Shown piece by piece: positions 1 to 7,708 of a DNA stretch of 64,000 bases. Source of the stretch: Bhargavaea ginsengi. GTDB taxonomy: Bacteria; Bacillota; Bacilli; Bacillales_A; Planococcaceae. The notes below the pieces were generated by a model. The model was not told the origin of the DNA. It did not search any database and saw only the letters and a program-made list of their open reading frames with translations. The DNA lies in NCBI RefSeq assembly GCF_900109165.1, contig NZ_FNZF01000003.1:248001-312000 (forward strand), written 5' to 3'. The position numbers and the translations under genes are program-made. The stretch's first letter is position 1, and every line of letters begins with the position of its first letter.

Positions 1-807
1 CAGGGCGCTGCCCGCACGGTGGTACGCCCAGTGGTTGGTCGGTCCGTGGCCCGCACCGAGGCCGAGACCGTCAGAGATCGCCGCATGGATAAACCGCTTG
101 GCTCCAACAACGGATTTTCCAATCGGTTCTCCGGCAACAAGAAAAGCGGTGAGTGCCGCGGAGAATGTGCATCCGGTGCCGTGGGTGTCTTTTGTCCGGA
201 TCCGCTCCGCCGATAGCCAGATCCGCTCCCCGCGACCATCCATAAACAGGTCACAAGCCCGCTCTTCTCCCTCAAGATGGCCGCCCTTGACGACAACGGA
301 TTGGGTGCCCAACGCAATCAGCCGGCGCCCGGCTTCCTCCATGTCTTCCAAGCTCCGGATCATCATCCCGGCAAGCACCTCCGCTTCAGGGATGTTCGGA
401 GTGATGACCGTGGACAGCGGCAGAATCTTTTCCCGCATCGCCTCCACGGCCTCTTCCCGCAGCAGATGCGCGCCGCCCTTCGCAATCATGACGGGGTCCA
501 CGACAAGCACCGGGTGGCCCGCACCGGCAAGACCCGCCGCGACTTCAGCAATAATATCCCCGGAAAACAGCATGCCGGTTTTAACGGCGGCCACATCAAA
601 ATCCGCAAACACCGCATCCATCTGTGCGCGGACCGCCTCCGGGCCGAGCGGCCAGACGCCGTGCACACCGAGCGTGTTCTGAGCGGTGACGGCAGTGAGC
701 GCGGACGTGCCGAACACGCCCAGCTCCTGGAAGGTCTTCAGGTCCGCCTGGATGCCCGCGCCGCCGCCCGAATCCGATCCTGCGATTGTCAGTGCCACAC
801 TTGTCAT
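1..807 (-). CDS. thiD: hydroxymethylpyrimidine/phosphomethylpyrimidine kinase ThiD (3' end cut by window)
   Basis: Phosphorylates HMP and then HMP-P in thiamine synthesis. Reading the minus strand from 807, the protein opens with [21 protein letters not shown], the ribokinase-fold substrate loop of ThiD, and carries [11 protein letters not shown] and the anion-hole motif [13 protein letters not shown]. At the window edge it has reached GPTNHWAY, which is near the usual C-terminus of the about 270-residue family, so only a few residues are missing. The start ATG (805-807) overlaps the thiM stop in an ATGA, indicating translational coupling in a tenA-thiM-thiD operon. Identification is firm. 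Confidence 0.93.
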   Translation of the reverse strand, partial: MTSVALTIAGSDSGGGAGIQADLKTFQELGVFGTSALTAVTAQNTLGVHGVWPLGPEAVRAQMDAVFADFDVAAVKTGMLFSGDIIAEVAAGLAGAGHPVLVVDPVMIAKGGAHLLREEAVEAMREKILPLSTVITPNIPEAEVLAGMMIRSLEDMEEAGRRLIALGTQSVVVKGGHLEGEERACDLFMDGRGERIWLSAERIRTKDTHGTGCTFSAALTAFLVAGEPIGKSVVGAKRFIHAAISDGLGLGAGHGPTNHWAYHRAGSAL

Positions 808-1598
808 GCCCGCACCTCCTCGGCCGGCTCCGGAACCGCGAAGTCTTCCTCTCCCAGTAACGCCAGCCGGTCGATAAACGCAGAAAGGAAGCTTCCCGGA
901 AGAGATGAGGTTTCCGCCGCCCGCTCTCCTGCCGCCTTGTATAAGGCAAGTGCCGCGGCCACTGAACGGAACGGGTCGTCTTTGCCCACTGAGAGAAACG
1001 CTCCGCACACCGCGCTCAGCAAACAGCCGGCGCCGGTGATCCGGCTCATGACCGGATGTCCACCGCTGATGCGCACGATCCGCTGACCGTCCGTCAGCGC
1101 GTCCGTTTCCCCAGTCACCGCCACAACGCATCCGTACTGCCGTGCCACCTCCGCGGCAACTGTCTCCGTGTCCATGTCACCATCACCGGCATCCACCCCC
1201 GAAGCCTGCCAGTCCACGCCCGCAATCGCGGCAAGTTCACCTGCGTTGCACCGGATCAGCGTGACATCCACCGCCCCGAGCAGCCGGCTGACGGCGTCCC
1301 GGCGGAATTGCGTCGCGCCGGCACCGACCGGATCCAGCACGACGGGATTCCCTGCCCCGTTCGCCGCCTTGCCCGCCATTTCCATCGCCTCCAGCGACTC
1401 CCGGTGGAGCGTACCGATGTTCAGCACCGTGCACGACGCGGCTGCTGCCATTTCTCCGGCTTCTTCCGGCGCGTCCGCCATGACGGGGGAAGCACCGAGT
1501 GCAAGCAGCCCGTTTGCCTGGAAGTTCGCAACGACGATGTTCGTCATGCAGTGGACAAGCGGCCGCCTTTCACGGAGTTCCGACAACAGTTTGCTCAT
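804..1598 (-). CDS. thiM: hydroxyethylthiazole kinase ThiM
   Basis: Phosphorylates 4-methyl-5-hydroxyethylthiazole for thiamine salvage. The 264-residue protein has the family opening [33 protein letters not shown], then VLDPVGAG and a C-terminal [12 protein letters not shown] phosphate-binding segment. An ORF could begin 15 codons earlier, but ATG 1598 is chosen because a GGAGGGGG ribosome site sits just before it and its ATGA overlaps the tenA stop. It is the middle gene of the riboswitch-controlled operon. Confidence 0.95.
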   Translation of the reverse strand: MSKLLSELRERRPLVHCMTNIVVANFQANGLLALGASPVMADAPEEAGEMAAAASCTVLNIGTLHRESLEAMEMAGKAANGAGNPVVLDPVGAGATQFRRDAVSRLLGAVDVTLIRCNAGELAAIAGVDWQASGVDAGDGDMDTETVAAEVARQYGCVVAVTGETDALTDGQRIVRISGGHPVMSRITGAGCLLSAVCGAFLSVGKDDPFRSVAAALALYKAAGERAAETSSLPGSFLSAFIDRLALLGEEDFAVPEPAEEVRA

Positions 1599-2278
1599 CG
1601 GACCCCCTCCATTTCCGGGGTTTCCCACTGTTCTCGTGTCCATGCCATTTCCCAGAAGTTCAGCTCATAGATGCTGCTTTTGCGGAACCTCTCCCCAAGT
1701 TCCAGGATGCGCTCCTCGGGCAGTTCCTCCGCCAGCCGGTTCATCCTGTCGATCTGCTCGTTCACGAGTTCGCCGAACCATTCGGAGCCATAGGTTGCGA
1801 TCCACTTATCATAGATCGGGTGACCCGGCTCAGCGCCCTTCAGCCGCTCGCCGATCTCCCAATACAGCCAATAGCACGGAAGCAGTGCCGCAAGCACATC
1901 TGCAAGATCACCCTCGACGGCCGCCCTGTACATATGTGACGTGTACGCATAAGCAGTCGGCGCCGGCCGGAATGCCGCATGCTCTTCCGGCGTCACACCG
2001 AGCATCGTGAAGAATTCCTCATGAAGTGCCAGTTCCGCTGAGCATGTCGCTTCCGCATGCTTGGCAAAGCTTTGTGTCGTCAGCAGGTCTTTCGCCTTCA
2101 CCGCGCCGAGCGCCTGGACTTTTGCGAAATGCGACAGGTAATACGCGTCCTGCAACACATAAAATCGGAAGACGTCCTCATCGAGCGTTCCGTCCGCAAG
2201 CGCCTCTACGAAAGGATGTCGGAAACTTGCCTCCCAGATCCCATCGCACTCCCGCCGTACCCGTTCACAAAATCCCAT
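1595..2278 (-). CDS. tenA: aminopyrimidine aminohydrolase / thiaminase II TenA
   Basis: TenA hydrolyses 4-amino-5-aminomethyl-2-methylpyrimidine to HMP, salvaging degraded thiamine. The 227-residue all-helical protein has the usual length. The pyrimidine-contacting Asp is D44 (FYVLQDAYYL), the catalytic Cys is in LPCYWLYWEIG near residue 136, and the catalytic Glu lies in NFWEMAW near 205. It is the first gene after the TPP riboswitch; its stop overlaps the thiM start. HMP produced here feeds ThiD two genes downstream. Confidence 0.95.
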   Translation of the reverse strand: MGFCERVRRECDGIWEASFRHPFVEALADGTLDEDVFRFYVLQDAYYLSHFAKVQALGAVKAKDLLTTQSFAKHAEATCSAELALHEEFFTMLGVTPEEHAAFRPAPTAYAYTSHMYRAAVEGDLADVLAALLPCYWLYWEIGERLKGAEPGHPIYDKWIATYGSEWFGELVNEQIDRMNRLAEELPEERILELGERFRKSSIYELNFWEMAWTREQWETPEMEGVR

Positions 2279-2310
2279 CTTCTCCGTCCCCTTTCCTTAT
2301 TGGAGAACAT

Positions 2311-2347
2311 GAAAAAGCCGCCTTCCGGATCAACGCGGAAGGCGGCC
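2311..2347 (-). terminator. riboswitch expression-platform terminator
   Basis: On the minus strand an 11-bp GC-rich stem (2336-2346 with 2317-2327) is followed by five U (2312-2316). It lies between the TPP aptamer and tenA, as expected for a transcription-terminating OFF switch. Confidence 0.85.
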
Positions 2348-2384
2348 TGAATCAGCATTCGGATAAAGCAAAAGCTGCGCGGCC

Positions 2385-2476
2385 CCACTTCCCTACGCCG
2401 GTATGATCCGGATCAGGTTCCAAGGGTCCGCGCAGCCCATGCGCGTCTCAGCCTTTCGAAAGGCTCCCCCAGTGGC
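2385..2476 (-). promoter_or_regulatory. TPP riboswitch (THI element)
   Basis: Read on the minus strand, the region contains the conserved THI-box pieces in order: a P1 strand CCACT, GGGGAGCC, a hairpin ending GGCTGAGA, then GAACCTGATCCGG and CATACCGGCGTAGGGA, closing with AGTGG. These are the TPP aptamer core sequences. Thiamine pyrophosphate binding should favour the terminator at 2311-2347 and shut off tenA-thiM-thiD. A stretch inside the aptamer (GCTGCGCGG) is complementary to a segment just 3' of it (about 2374-2383) and could form an alternative pairing. Confidence 0.95.
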
Positions 2477-2500
2477 AGTTCATGTTCGGTTTTCACCATC

Positions 2501-2528
2501 ACTATATCACGGTCGGAATATTTTGCAA
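2501..2528 (-). promoter_or_regulatory. sigma-A promoter of the thiamine operon
   Basis: TTGCAA (2523-2528) and TATAGT (2501-2506), 16 nt apart, directly upstream of the riboswitch on the minus strand. Confidence 0.6.
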
Positions 2529-2537
2529 GCAGGTTCT

Positions 2538-3122
2538 TTACTTGCAGATCCTGCCGACCGAATCCCGGATGAGCGTTTCAACTGTGTCCGCCCGGAGCCG
2601 ATTCGGTTCAAGAAATGCATGGAGCGCAAGCCCGTCGGCGATCGAATAAAGCCGTTCGGCCTCGAGTTCGATATCCAATTCTTCCTTCAATTCTCCTTCA
2701 TAGGCCAGAAAGTCGAACAGCTTGCTGACGGCAGCACCCAGCGCATGGCCGGGTGCGCCCTCCAGATCTTTCCGGTGGCGGATATGTGCCTGGAAAGTGA
2801 ACCATACATCCATCTCCGCACGCCGCTCTTCATCGACTGGCACAATTTCCAGGAGTACCCGGATCACTTTCTCTTTGGGCGGAAGCTCCTCCTGCAGAAT
2901 GACCATCGCCCGTTTTTCAACCCGCTCATTGACAAGACGCATCGCGTACACCAGCAGTTCATCCTGGTCTTTGAAATAATGCCGCAGGGCACCTGTTGAC
3001 AGCCCCGCTTCTCCGGCAATGTTCCGAACCGTCGCTCCTTCCATGCCCTTTTCCAGGATGACCCGCCACATGGCTTCCGCAATCTGCTCGCGCCGCTCTT
3101 CATGATTCACGATTTTTGGCAT
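2538..3122 (-). CDS. TetR-family transcriptional regulator
   Basis: A 194-residue regulator. Residues 8-55 form the TetR helix-turn-helix: VILEKGMEGATVRNIAGEAG then LSTGALRHYFKDQDELL. The C-terminal half resembles the BetI/PksA-like ligand domain (KVIRVLLEIVPVDEERRAEMDVWFTF). It is divergent from the membrane protein gene at 3224 with a 100-bp AT-rich spacer holding two copies of an AACAC...TGTATTAAA motif, so autoregulation together with repression of that gene is likely. The ligand is unknown. Confidence 0.85.
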   Translation of the reverse strand: MPKIVNHEERREQIAEAMWRVILEKGMEGATVRNIAGEAGLSTGALRHYFKDQDELLVYAMRLVNERVEKRAMVILQEELPPKEKVIRVLLEIVPVDEERRAEMDVWFTFQAHIRHRKDLEGAPGHALGAAVSKLFDFLAYEGELKEELDIELEAERLYSIADGLALHAFLEPNRLRADTVETLIRDSVGRICK

Positions 3123-3152
3123 ACCCCTAGTATATCATTGGCTTTTAAATAA

Positions 3153-3210
3153 AACACTTGTATTAAATAAATACCCTATGCTAAAATCTAAATAACACAT
3201 ATGTATTAAA
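3153..3210. promoter_or_regulatory. divergent control region: extended -10 promoter and repeated operator-like motif
   Basis: Two related sites occur 41 bp apart: AACACTTGTATTAAA (3153-3167) and AACACATATGTATTAAA (3194-3210). The second is a near-perfect palindrome around CATATG. The plus-strand promoter TTGTAT (3158-3163) with an extended TGCTAAAAT -10 (TAAAAT 3182-3187, 18-nt spacer) overlaps the first copy, as expected for repression by the adjacent TetR protein. Confidence 0.45.
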
Positions 3211-3223
3211 AAGGAGCGAAAAC

Positions 3224-3778
3224 ATGAGCTTCATCGCCTACCTGATCATTGCCGTGGAAATCGGATTCTGGGTGTTTATCGCTGCCGGCCTGGTCACACG
3301 CTATCTGCTCGGAAGAAAACGTCTCGGATTGCTGCTGCTCGCCATGACACCGGTGCTAGACCTGACGCTGCTCATTGCGACAACTTATGACATCCTCGCC
3401 AATGATGCGACTGCCACGGCAGCCCATGGCATCGCCGCCATTTATCTTGGCGTCTCGCTCACGTTCGGAAAGCGGATGATCCGGTGGGCGGATGAGCGCT
3501 TCCGTTACCACATCATGAAAAAGGGGCCGAAGCCGGTAAAACGTTATGGGTTCGAGCATGCCCGGTATGAACTGTCAGGCAGCCTTCTTCACGTGCTCGC
3601 CTGGGTACTGGGCGGAGGTTACCTGTTCCTGCTGATCCACCTGGCAGGTAACCCGGAGCAGACCGAAACCCTCCTTCAAATCCTGAAAGTATGGACACTC
3701 GTGGCCGCCATCGACGTCGTCCTCTCGCTCTCGTACTTTATCTGGCCTAGAAAAGCCAAAACGGACAGCGCCCACTGA
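3224..3778 (+). CDS. conserved membrane protein (YmcC-like)
   Basis: The 184-residue protein has about five hydrophobic helices: residues 3-28, 34-54, 64-80, 117-137 and 150-172. The size and pattern recall the uncharacterised B. subtilis protein YmcC, but I recognise no catalytic motif. AAGGAGCG precedes the ATG by 6 nt. Its divergence from a TetR regulator, with shared operator-like repeats, suggests that expression is induced by whatever the regulator senses. Confidence 0.7.
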   Translation: MSFIAYLIIAVEIGFWVFIAAGLVTRYLLGRKRLGLLLLAMTPVLDLTLLIATTYDILANDATATAAHGIAAIYLGVSLTFGKRMIRWADERFRYHIMKKGPKPVKRYGFEHARYELSGSLLHVLAWVLGGGYLFLLIHLAGNPEQTETLLQILKVWTLVAAIDVVLSLSYFIWPRKAKTDSAH

Positions 3779-3792
3779 GGTGCTGTCCGTTT
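3759..3792 (+). terminator. hairpin terminator overlapping the stop of the membrane protein gene
   Basis: AAACGGACAGC (3759-3769) pairs perfectly with GCTGTCCGTTT (3782-3792). The stem begins inside the coding sequence and is followed by a weak U tract. Confidence 0.55.
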
Positions 3793-3883
3793 CTGCTATA
3801 TAACAACCAAGAGGTTTTTAGGCGTCCTACTTTAGGGAAGAGTGAAAGAAACTGTCCGAAAAACCGGACGCGGGAGTGATGGA

Positions 3884-4567
3884 ATGGATCCCTATATCTT
3901 CGGGGCATTTGCCCTTGCTTACCTCGGGCTGCTGGTCTGGGTGCTGAAGAAGCAGCGTTTCTGGACTCTGATGAGCGTCATTGCCGCCGTCGCGCTGGCC
4001 CTCGTCTATGACAATGGCATTCTGGCAGTCGGAATCCTGATCGGCGAAGGTGCACTTTTGGAAGGGCTCAGCCTTGCCCGCTTCTGGCTGCACGCCCTTG
4101 TGACACCTACGCTCATTCTGTTCTCGCTTGGTGCGATGCGGCAGGCGGGGATCGGATGGGCACAGAAGGGATGGGCGGCACTGCTGTTCTGGGCGGCCGC
4201 CATCGCCGCGGTCGTCATTGAATTCGTCACCGTGCTCAGCGATCTGAAGCTGGAGAAGGACGAAAGCTATGGCGTGCTGAGCTATTCGTCTGCCGAAGAA
4301 GCATCCGGGCCGCCTGCCATGATCCTGATCGTTCTCGCGGCGCTTTTGGTCGCCGGGCTATTCCTTGCATGGAAGGCCGGTTCATGGTGGATGCTCGCCG
4401 GCACAATCGCCATGACCATCGGAAGCATGTTTAATCCGGATATCCCGAGCGAAGCCGCAACGAACCTGTTTGAGCTTATTCTGATTGCCTCTCTTGCGGT
4501 GACGAAGGTGAAGCTGGAGCACAAAGAAACCGGCAGTGAAGCATCCGGATCCCATGTCCTCGAATAA
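3884..4567 (+). CDS. hypothetical polytopic membrane protein
   Basis: The 227-residue protein has about seven hydrophobic helices and a short charged C-terminus. Start ATG 3884 (MDPYIFGAF) is preferred over one 14 codons upstream because a GGGAGTGATGGA ribosome site lies just before it and the helix pattern begins there. There is a periplasm-side-type loop with LKLEKDESYGVLSYSSAEEA between helices 4 and 5. I do not recognise the family. It has no close operon partner; a bidirectional terminator follows. Confidence 0.65.
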   Translation: MDPYIFGAFALAYLGLLVWVLKKQRFWTLMSVIAAVALALVYDNGILAVGILIGEGALLEGLSLARFWLHALVTPTLILFSLGAMRQAGIGWAQKGWAALLFWAAAIAAVVIEFVTVLSDLKLEKDESYGVLSYSSAEEASGPPAMILIVLAALLVAGLFLAWKAGSWWMLAGTIAMTIGSMFNPDIPSEAATNLFELILIASLAVTKVKLEHKETGSEASGSHVLE

Positions 4568-4592
4568 AGTCCAATAAGATGACGGCATGCCC

Positions 4593-4632
4593 AAAACCCG
4601 GCCAACCCCTCCTCAGGGATTGGCCGGGTTCT
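4593..4632. terminator. bidirectional terminator
   Basis: AACCCGGCCAA pairs with TTGGCCGGGTT between convergent genes; short T tracts are present on both sides. Confidence 0.75.
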
Positions 4633-4643
4633 GTTTATACGTA

Positions 4644-5078
4644 TCACAGCAGTCGGCTGATGCGCTTTTCCAGCATCAGCATGCCCCCTTCGCCCGCCTG
4701 GTAGTGGCGGAGGCGGCCGGTTTTATCGAACACGTAATAGGCAGGCACGTACCGGTTGCCAAATGCCCCGGTCAGTTCCTTCGCCCCGTCAACAAAGACC
4801 GGCTGTGTGATGCCGTGGGCAGCGGCGGCCTGCCTGATCTTCCCCATATCTGCATCATCTCCGGAGCGGGGCATATGGACAGCGACGACATTCAGCCGAT
4901 CCCCGTACTTGTCTCGGATCGCGCCGATATGGGGCATCATGTCCTTGCAGAGTCCGCAGCTGACGGACCAGAAATGGATGAGCGTCGGCCGTTCGCCGAC
5001 AAGGTCCGCCTTTGTTCTCACACCGTTCAACCATTCGGTTGCGCCGCCGAGTTCTGGCATCGGTGTGCGCAGTTTCAT
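4644..5078 (-). CDS. ykuV: YkuV-type thiol-disulfide oxidoreductase (copy 1)
   Basis: A 144-residue thioredoxin-fold protein without a signal peptide, so cytoplasmic. It closely follows B. subtilis YkuV as I remember it: MKLRTPMPELGGATEWLNG, then LIHFWSVSCGLCKDMMP with active site CGLC near residues 41-44, LNVVAVHMPRS, and the cis-Pro loop VPAYYVFDKTG. It lies 37 bp downstream of the ykuU-like gene on the same strand, as in the ykuU-ykuV arrangement, so it should be co-transcribed. YkuV normally reduces disulfides, probably those of its peroxiredoxin partner. Here that partner has lost its cysteines, so its substrate is unclear. Confidence 0.88.
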   Translation of the reverse strand: MKLRTPMPELGGATEWLNGVRTKADLVGERPTLIHFWSVSCGLCKDMMPHIGAIRDKYGDRLNVVAVHMPRSGDDADMGKIRQAAAAHGITQPVFVDGAKELTGAFGNRYVPAYYVFDKTGRLRHYQAGEGGMLMLEKRISRLL

Positions 5079-5115
5079 CAGATCTCCTCCTGTATGAAAG
5101 ATCTACATCCCTCGG

Positions 5116-5634
5116 TCAGTTCGCGGCGAGGCGGCCGCCTGCCTGAAGACCCTGAAGCATACGGAGCGTTTCATCGACATCGCGGCCGATATCTTCCCGG
5201 AAAGCGGCCTGGTAGCGGAGCCGGCCATCCGGGCTGATGATGAAGAGGCCGCGGAGCGTGATACCCTCTTCCTCGATGAGCATGCCGTACTCCCGGGAAA
5301 CAGAAAGCTTCCGGTCCGAGGCGAGCGGGAAGCTCAGGCCGCCGGGACCGTTGTTGCTGCGGGATAGCCCTACCCAGGCAAGATGGGTATGGATGGTATC
5401 CGTTGAGACACCGATCATTGAGGCATTCAGTTCCGCGAACTCGACATGACGGTCAGAAAACGCCGTGAGTTCGGCCGGGCTTGAAAGCGCAAAGTCCAAC
5501 GGATAAAAGATCAGGACCGTCCATCTGCCCTTCCTTATGTTTTCCTCCAGGCTGACCGTGCCGAATTCCCGGTTCGGCAGGACGGCCTTCATTTCAAAGC
5601 GGGGTGCCGGATTGCCGATCATTCTTTCATTCAT
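5116..5634 (-). CDS. YkuU-like peroxiredoxin homologue lacking both catalytic cysteines
   Basis: The 172-residue protein aligns along its length with 2-Cys peroxiredoxins such as B. subtilis YkuU: FEMKAVLPNREFGTVSLEEN, VLIFYPLDF, VIGVSTDT-like MIGVSTDTIHTHLAW, and EYGMLIEEEGITLRGLFII. At the peroxidatic site the family FTFVCPTE reads FALSSPAE, with Ser (codon AGC) for Cys. The resolving-Cys region GGLCPAN reads GGRLAAN and then stops, removing the usual tail. The protein contains no cysteine at all. It therefore cannot act as a classical peroxidase; a structural, chaperone or sensing role is possible. Start ATG 5634 is favoured over GTG 5640 by spacing to GGGGG. Confidence 0.88.
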   Translation of the reverse strand: MNERMIGNPAPRFEMKAVLPNREFGTVSLEENIRKGRWTVLIFYPLDFALSSPAELTAFSDRHVEFAELNASMIGVSTDTIHTHLAWVGLSRSNNGPGGLSFPLASDRKLSVSREYGMLIEEEGITLRGLFIISPDGRLRYQAAFREDIGRDVDETLRMLQGLQAGGRLAAN

Positions 5635-5646
5635 TTTCACTGCCCC

Positions 5647-5678
5647 CTTAATTTAAAGAAAATTCAAATTAAATTAAG
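5647..5678. promoter_or_regulatory. AT-rich inverted repeat upstream of the peroxiredoxin homologue
   Basis: CTTAATTT (5647-5654) and AAATTAAG (5671-5678) form perfect 8-bp arms around an AT-rich centre, immediately before the ribosome site. It is a candidate operator; it does not match the PerR or Fur consensus as I know them. Confidence 0.3.
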
Positions 5679-5715
5679 GAAAGAATAGCAGAATCACGGC
5701 TGCTTATCAATGGGG

Positions 5716-7389
5716 TCAGTGTTTCCCAAGTTCCCTGATATCACGGGTCAGCTCAAGGAACCGGCGGTCCAGGTCTTTATATTCCGCGTCATCCGGCGAT
5801 AGCATGCTGAGTTTGCCAAGTACGGCCTGGCGTTCGGTCTCGAGACGCAAGCGCTCCTCTTCACGCGCTTTCCCGTCGCTGCCTCTTTCGGTTTCTCCCC
5901 GTTTTTCTTCCCACTCGGAGGGCGTGATCGGCAGTTTCCGGACGGTGCCTTCCCCGAAGACGAGGATGCCATCCGCCAGCTTCTCGGTGAAGTACCGGTC
6001 GTGTGATGCGAATAGGAGCGTCCCGCGAAATGTGCCGAGCGTCCGCTCCAGCTCCTCCCGGGACGGCAGGTCAAGGTGGTTCGTCGGCTCGTCAAGGAGC
6101 AGCACGTCGGTGTTTTCCAGGATGAACCGCATGAGCTTCACCTTGAGCCGCTCGCCCATGCTCAGGCTGGATAGCGGGAGAGTCCAGTGCTCTGCAGTAA
6201 ATCCTAGATTCGCAAGATCGGTGCGGAGCTTTCCCTGCTGTTCGAAAGTGGCGGCGGAAAAGTAGTCCTCCATCGTCTTCTCAAGGGGCAGGTCGAGCAC
6301 CGACTGGCTGAGCACGCCGACCGTCATCCCATCCGTCCGCCAGATCTCTCCTTCATGCGGTTCTTCACCGAGCAGCATACGGAACAGCGTCGTCTTGCCC
6401 GATCCGTTAGGTCCGAGAAGGGCGAGGCGCTCCCCGGACAGGACGGTGAATCGCACATCATTGAAAAGCGTACGGTTTCTATAAGACTTCGAGACGTCAC
6501 GGAGTTCGAAAACTCGCGTCCCCTTGCGGCGTCCGCCTTTCACGTCGAACGTCACGGACGCCTCCTCTTCAGGCTTCTCTGCGCCGTCCTTTTCCAGCTC
6601 GGCTTCAAGCCGTTTGCGCTTGGAACGGATCTGGAGGTCCTTTTTCTTGGCCTTGACCCGGTAGTATTCCTTGTAGCCGCCCTTTTTCGTCGACTCCCGG
6701 TGCGCCTTGTCCGACCAGTCCGACAGCTGCGTAAGCTGTTCCTCGACCCTCGCGACTTTTTTCTGCTGCTGTTCGTAATGCTTCTGCTGTGCGGCCCTTG
6801 CCGCTTCCTTCTTGTTCCGGTAATCGGTGTAGTTGCCGTCATATTCGGTGAGGGTGCGGTGATCCAGCTCCCATACGCGATCGGCGACTTGGTCGATGAA
6901 ATGCCGGTCGTGGGACACAACGATGAACGTCGACCGGCTTTCCCTAATCTGTCCGATCAGCCGCTCCAGCGCTTCACGGTCGAGATGGTTGGTCGGCTCA
7001 TCAAGCAGCACGAGTCGGCTTTGTTCCGCGAGGGCGGCGGAGAGGCGAAGCTTCATCCGCTCGCCCCCACTCGCGGTATTGTATGCAACCTCTTCTGGTA
7101 AGCGCCATTTTTTCCGTTCGGTCTGCACTTCTCCAGAAGCCATATTGAGGTCTGGTGACGCCTCTTCCTGCCGGAAATACGTGACGGACGGCCGATTCCC
7201 GATCCATCGGACAATCCCTGAAGATGGATCCCGGCTGCCCCCAATCCTGTCCATCAGTGTTGACTTGCCCGCTCCGTTCGGCCCGACAAGCGCGATGACC
7301 TCCCCTTCCGGGATATCGGCCGATACCTTCTCAAAAATCGTGACATCACCGTATATCACGGAGAGTTCCTCCAGTCTTCCAAGCAACAT
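5716..7389 (-). CDS. ABC-F family ATPase, ribosome protection type
   Basis: A 557-residue soluble protein with two ABC domains and no membrane segment. The first domain has Walker A GPNGAGKST, signature SGGERMKLRL and Walker B LLDEPTNHLD. A charged linker rich in Lys/Glu/Gln spans about residues 195-285. The second domain has GPNGSGKTT, a variant signature LSMGERLKVKL and LLLDEPTNHLD, followed by a charged C-terminal helix. ABC-F proteins bind the ribosomal E site; some release macrolide, lincosamide or pleuromutilin antibiotics. The attenuation-like leader upstream favours an antibiotic-responsive member. Start ATG 7389 has GGGAGG 7 nt before it; an in-frame ORF runs further upstream through the terminator hairpin and is not used. 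Confidence 0.87.
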   Translation of the reverse strand: MLLGRLEELSVIYGDVTIFEKVSADIPEGEVIALVGPNGAGKSTLMDRIGGSRDPSSGIVRWIGNRPSVTYFRQEEASPDLNMASGEVQTERKKWRLPEEVAYNTASGGERMKLRLSAALAEQSRLVLLDEPTNHLDREALERLIGQIRESRSTFIVVSHDRHFIDQVADRVWELDHRTLTEYDGNYTDYRNKKEAARAAQQKHYEQQQKKVARVEEQLTQLSDWSDKAHRESTKKGGYKEYYRVKAKKKDLQIRSKRKRLEAELEKDGAEKPEEEASVTFDVKGGRRKGTRVFELRDVSKSYRNRTLFNDVRFTVLSGERLALLGPNGSGKTTLFRMLLGEEPHEGEIWRTDGMTVGVLSQSVLDLPLEKTMEDYFSAATFEQQGKLRTDLANLGFTAEHWTLPLSSLSMGERLKVKLMRFILENTDVLLLDEPTNHLDLPSREELERTLGTFRGTLLFASHDRYFTEKLADGILVFGEGTVRKLPITPSEWEEKRGETERGSDGKAREEERLRLETERQAVLGKLSMLSPDDAEYKDLDRRFLELTRDIRELGKH

Positions 7390-7420
7390 AAATATTCCTC
7401 CCTGTTTCCCGGAGGGCATG

Positions 7421-7450
7421 AAAAACCCCCCGGCCATAATGGCCGGAGGG
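7421..7450 (-). terminator. leader terminator of the ABC-F gene
   Basis: CCGGCCATAATGGCCGG (7430-7446), extended by CCC/GGG, is followed on the minus strand by five U. It lies 30 nt before the ABC-F start codon, which is the position of an attenuator rather than a gene-end terminator. Confidence 0.8.
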
Positions 7451-7484
7451 ATCCGAAAAATGCTCATTTACACGTCGCCAAACA

Positions 7485-7620
7485 AGCCGCATTTATGCGG
7501 CTGCGTATCTGGATGACGATGGGAAAATGGGCAGACGGATCCCGCCGACGTTCGAAAAAAAGCATCCGATTCGTCTAAAGCGCTCCGTCACTTGTCCATC
7601 GTCCCATTCGTCATCCCTTT
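7485..7620 (-). promoter_or_regulatory. structured leader RNA with candidate leader peptide (attenuation region)
   Basis: Before the terminator the minus-strand transcript can form a hairpin AGCCGCATAAATGCGGCT (7485-7502) and a long-range stem between 7511-7522 and 7596-7616. Inside the distal arm a short ORF at 7575-7607 encodes MGRWTSDGAL behind an AAAGGGA ribosome-site-like sequence. A leader ORF plus mutually exclusive hairpins plus a terminator is the layout of antibiotic-induced attenuators of ABC-F genes such as vmlR. Confidence 0.5.
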
Positions 7621-7675
7621 CGATTTAAGTTGTGAACAGATTAACATATGCCTTGCCGCCCGGCAACTATGCACA

Positions 7676-7703
7676 AGAAAACCCGGCGCCTGATGTGCCG
7701 GGC
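7676..7703 (-). terminator. terminator after the second ykuV-type gene
   Basis: GCCCGGCAC...GCGCCGGG-type stem (7682-7687 with 7697-7702 as core) followed on the minus strand by TTTTCTT. Confidence 0.7.
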
Positions 7704-7708
7704 TCTCC

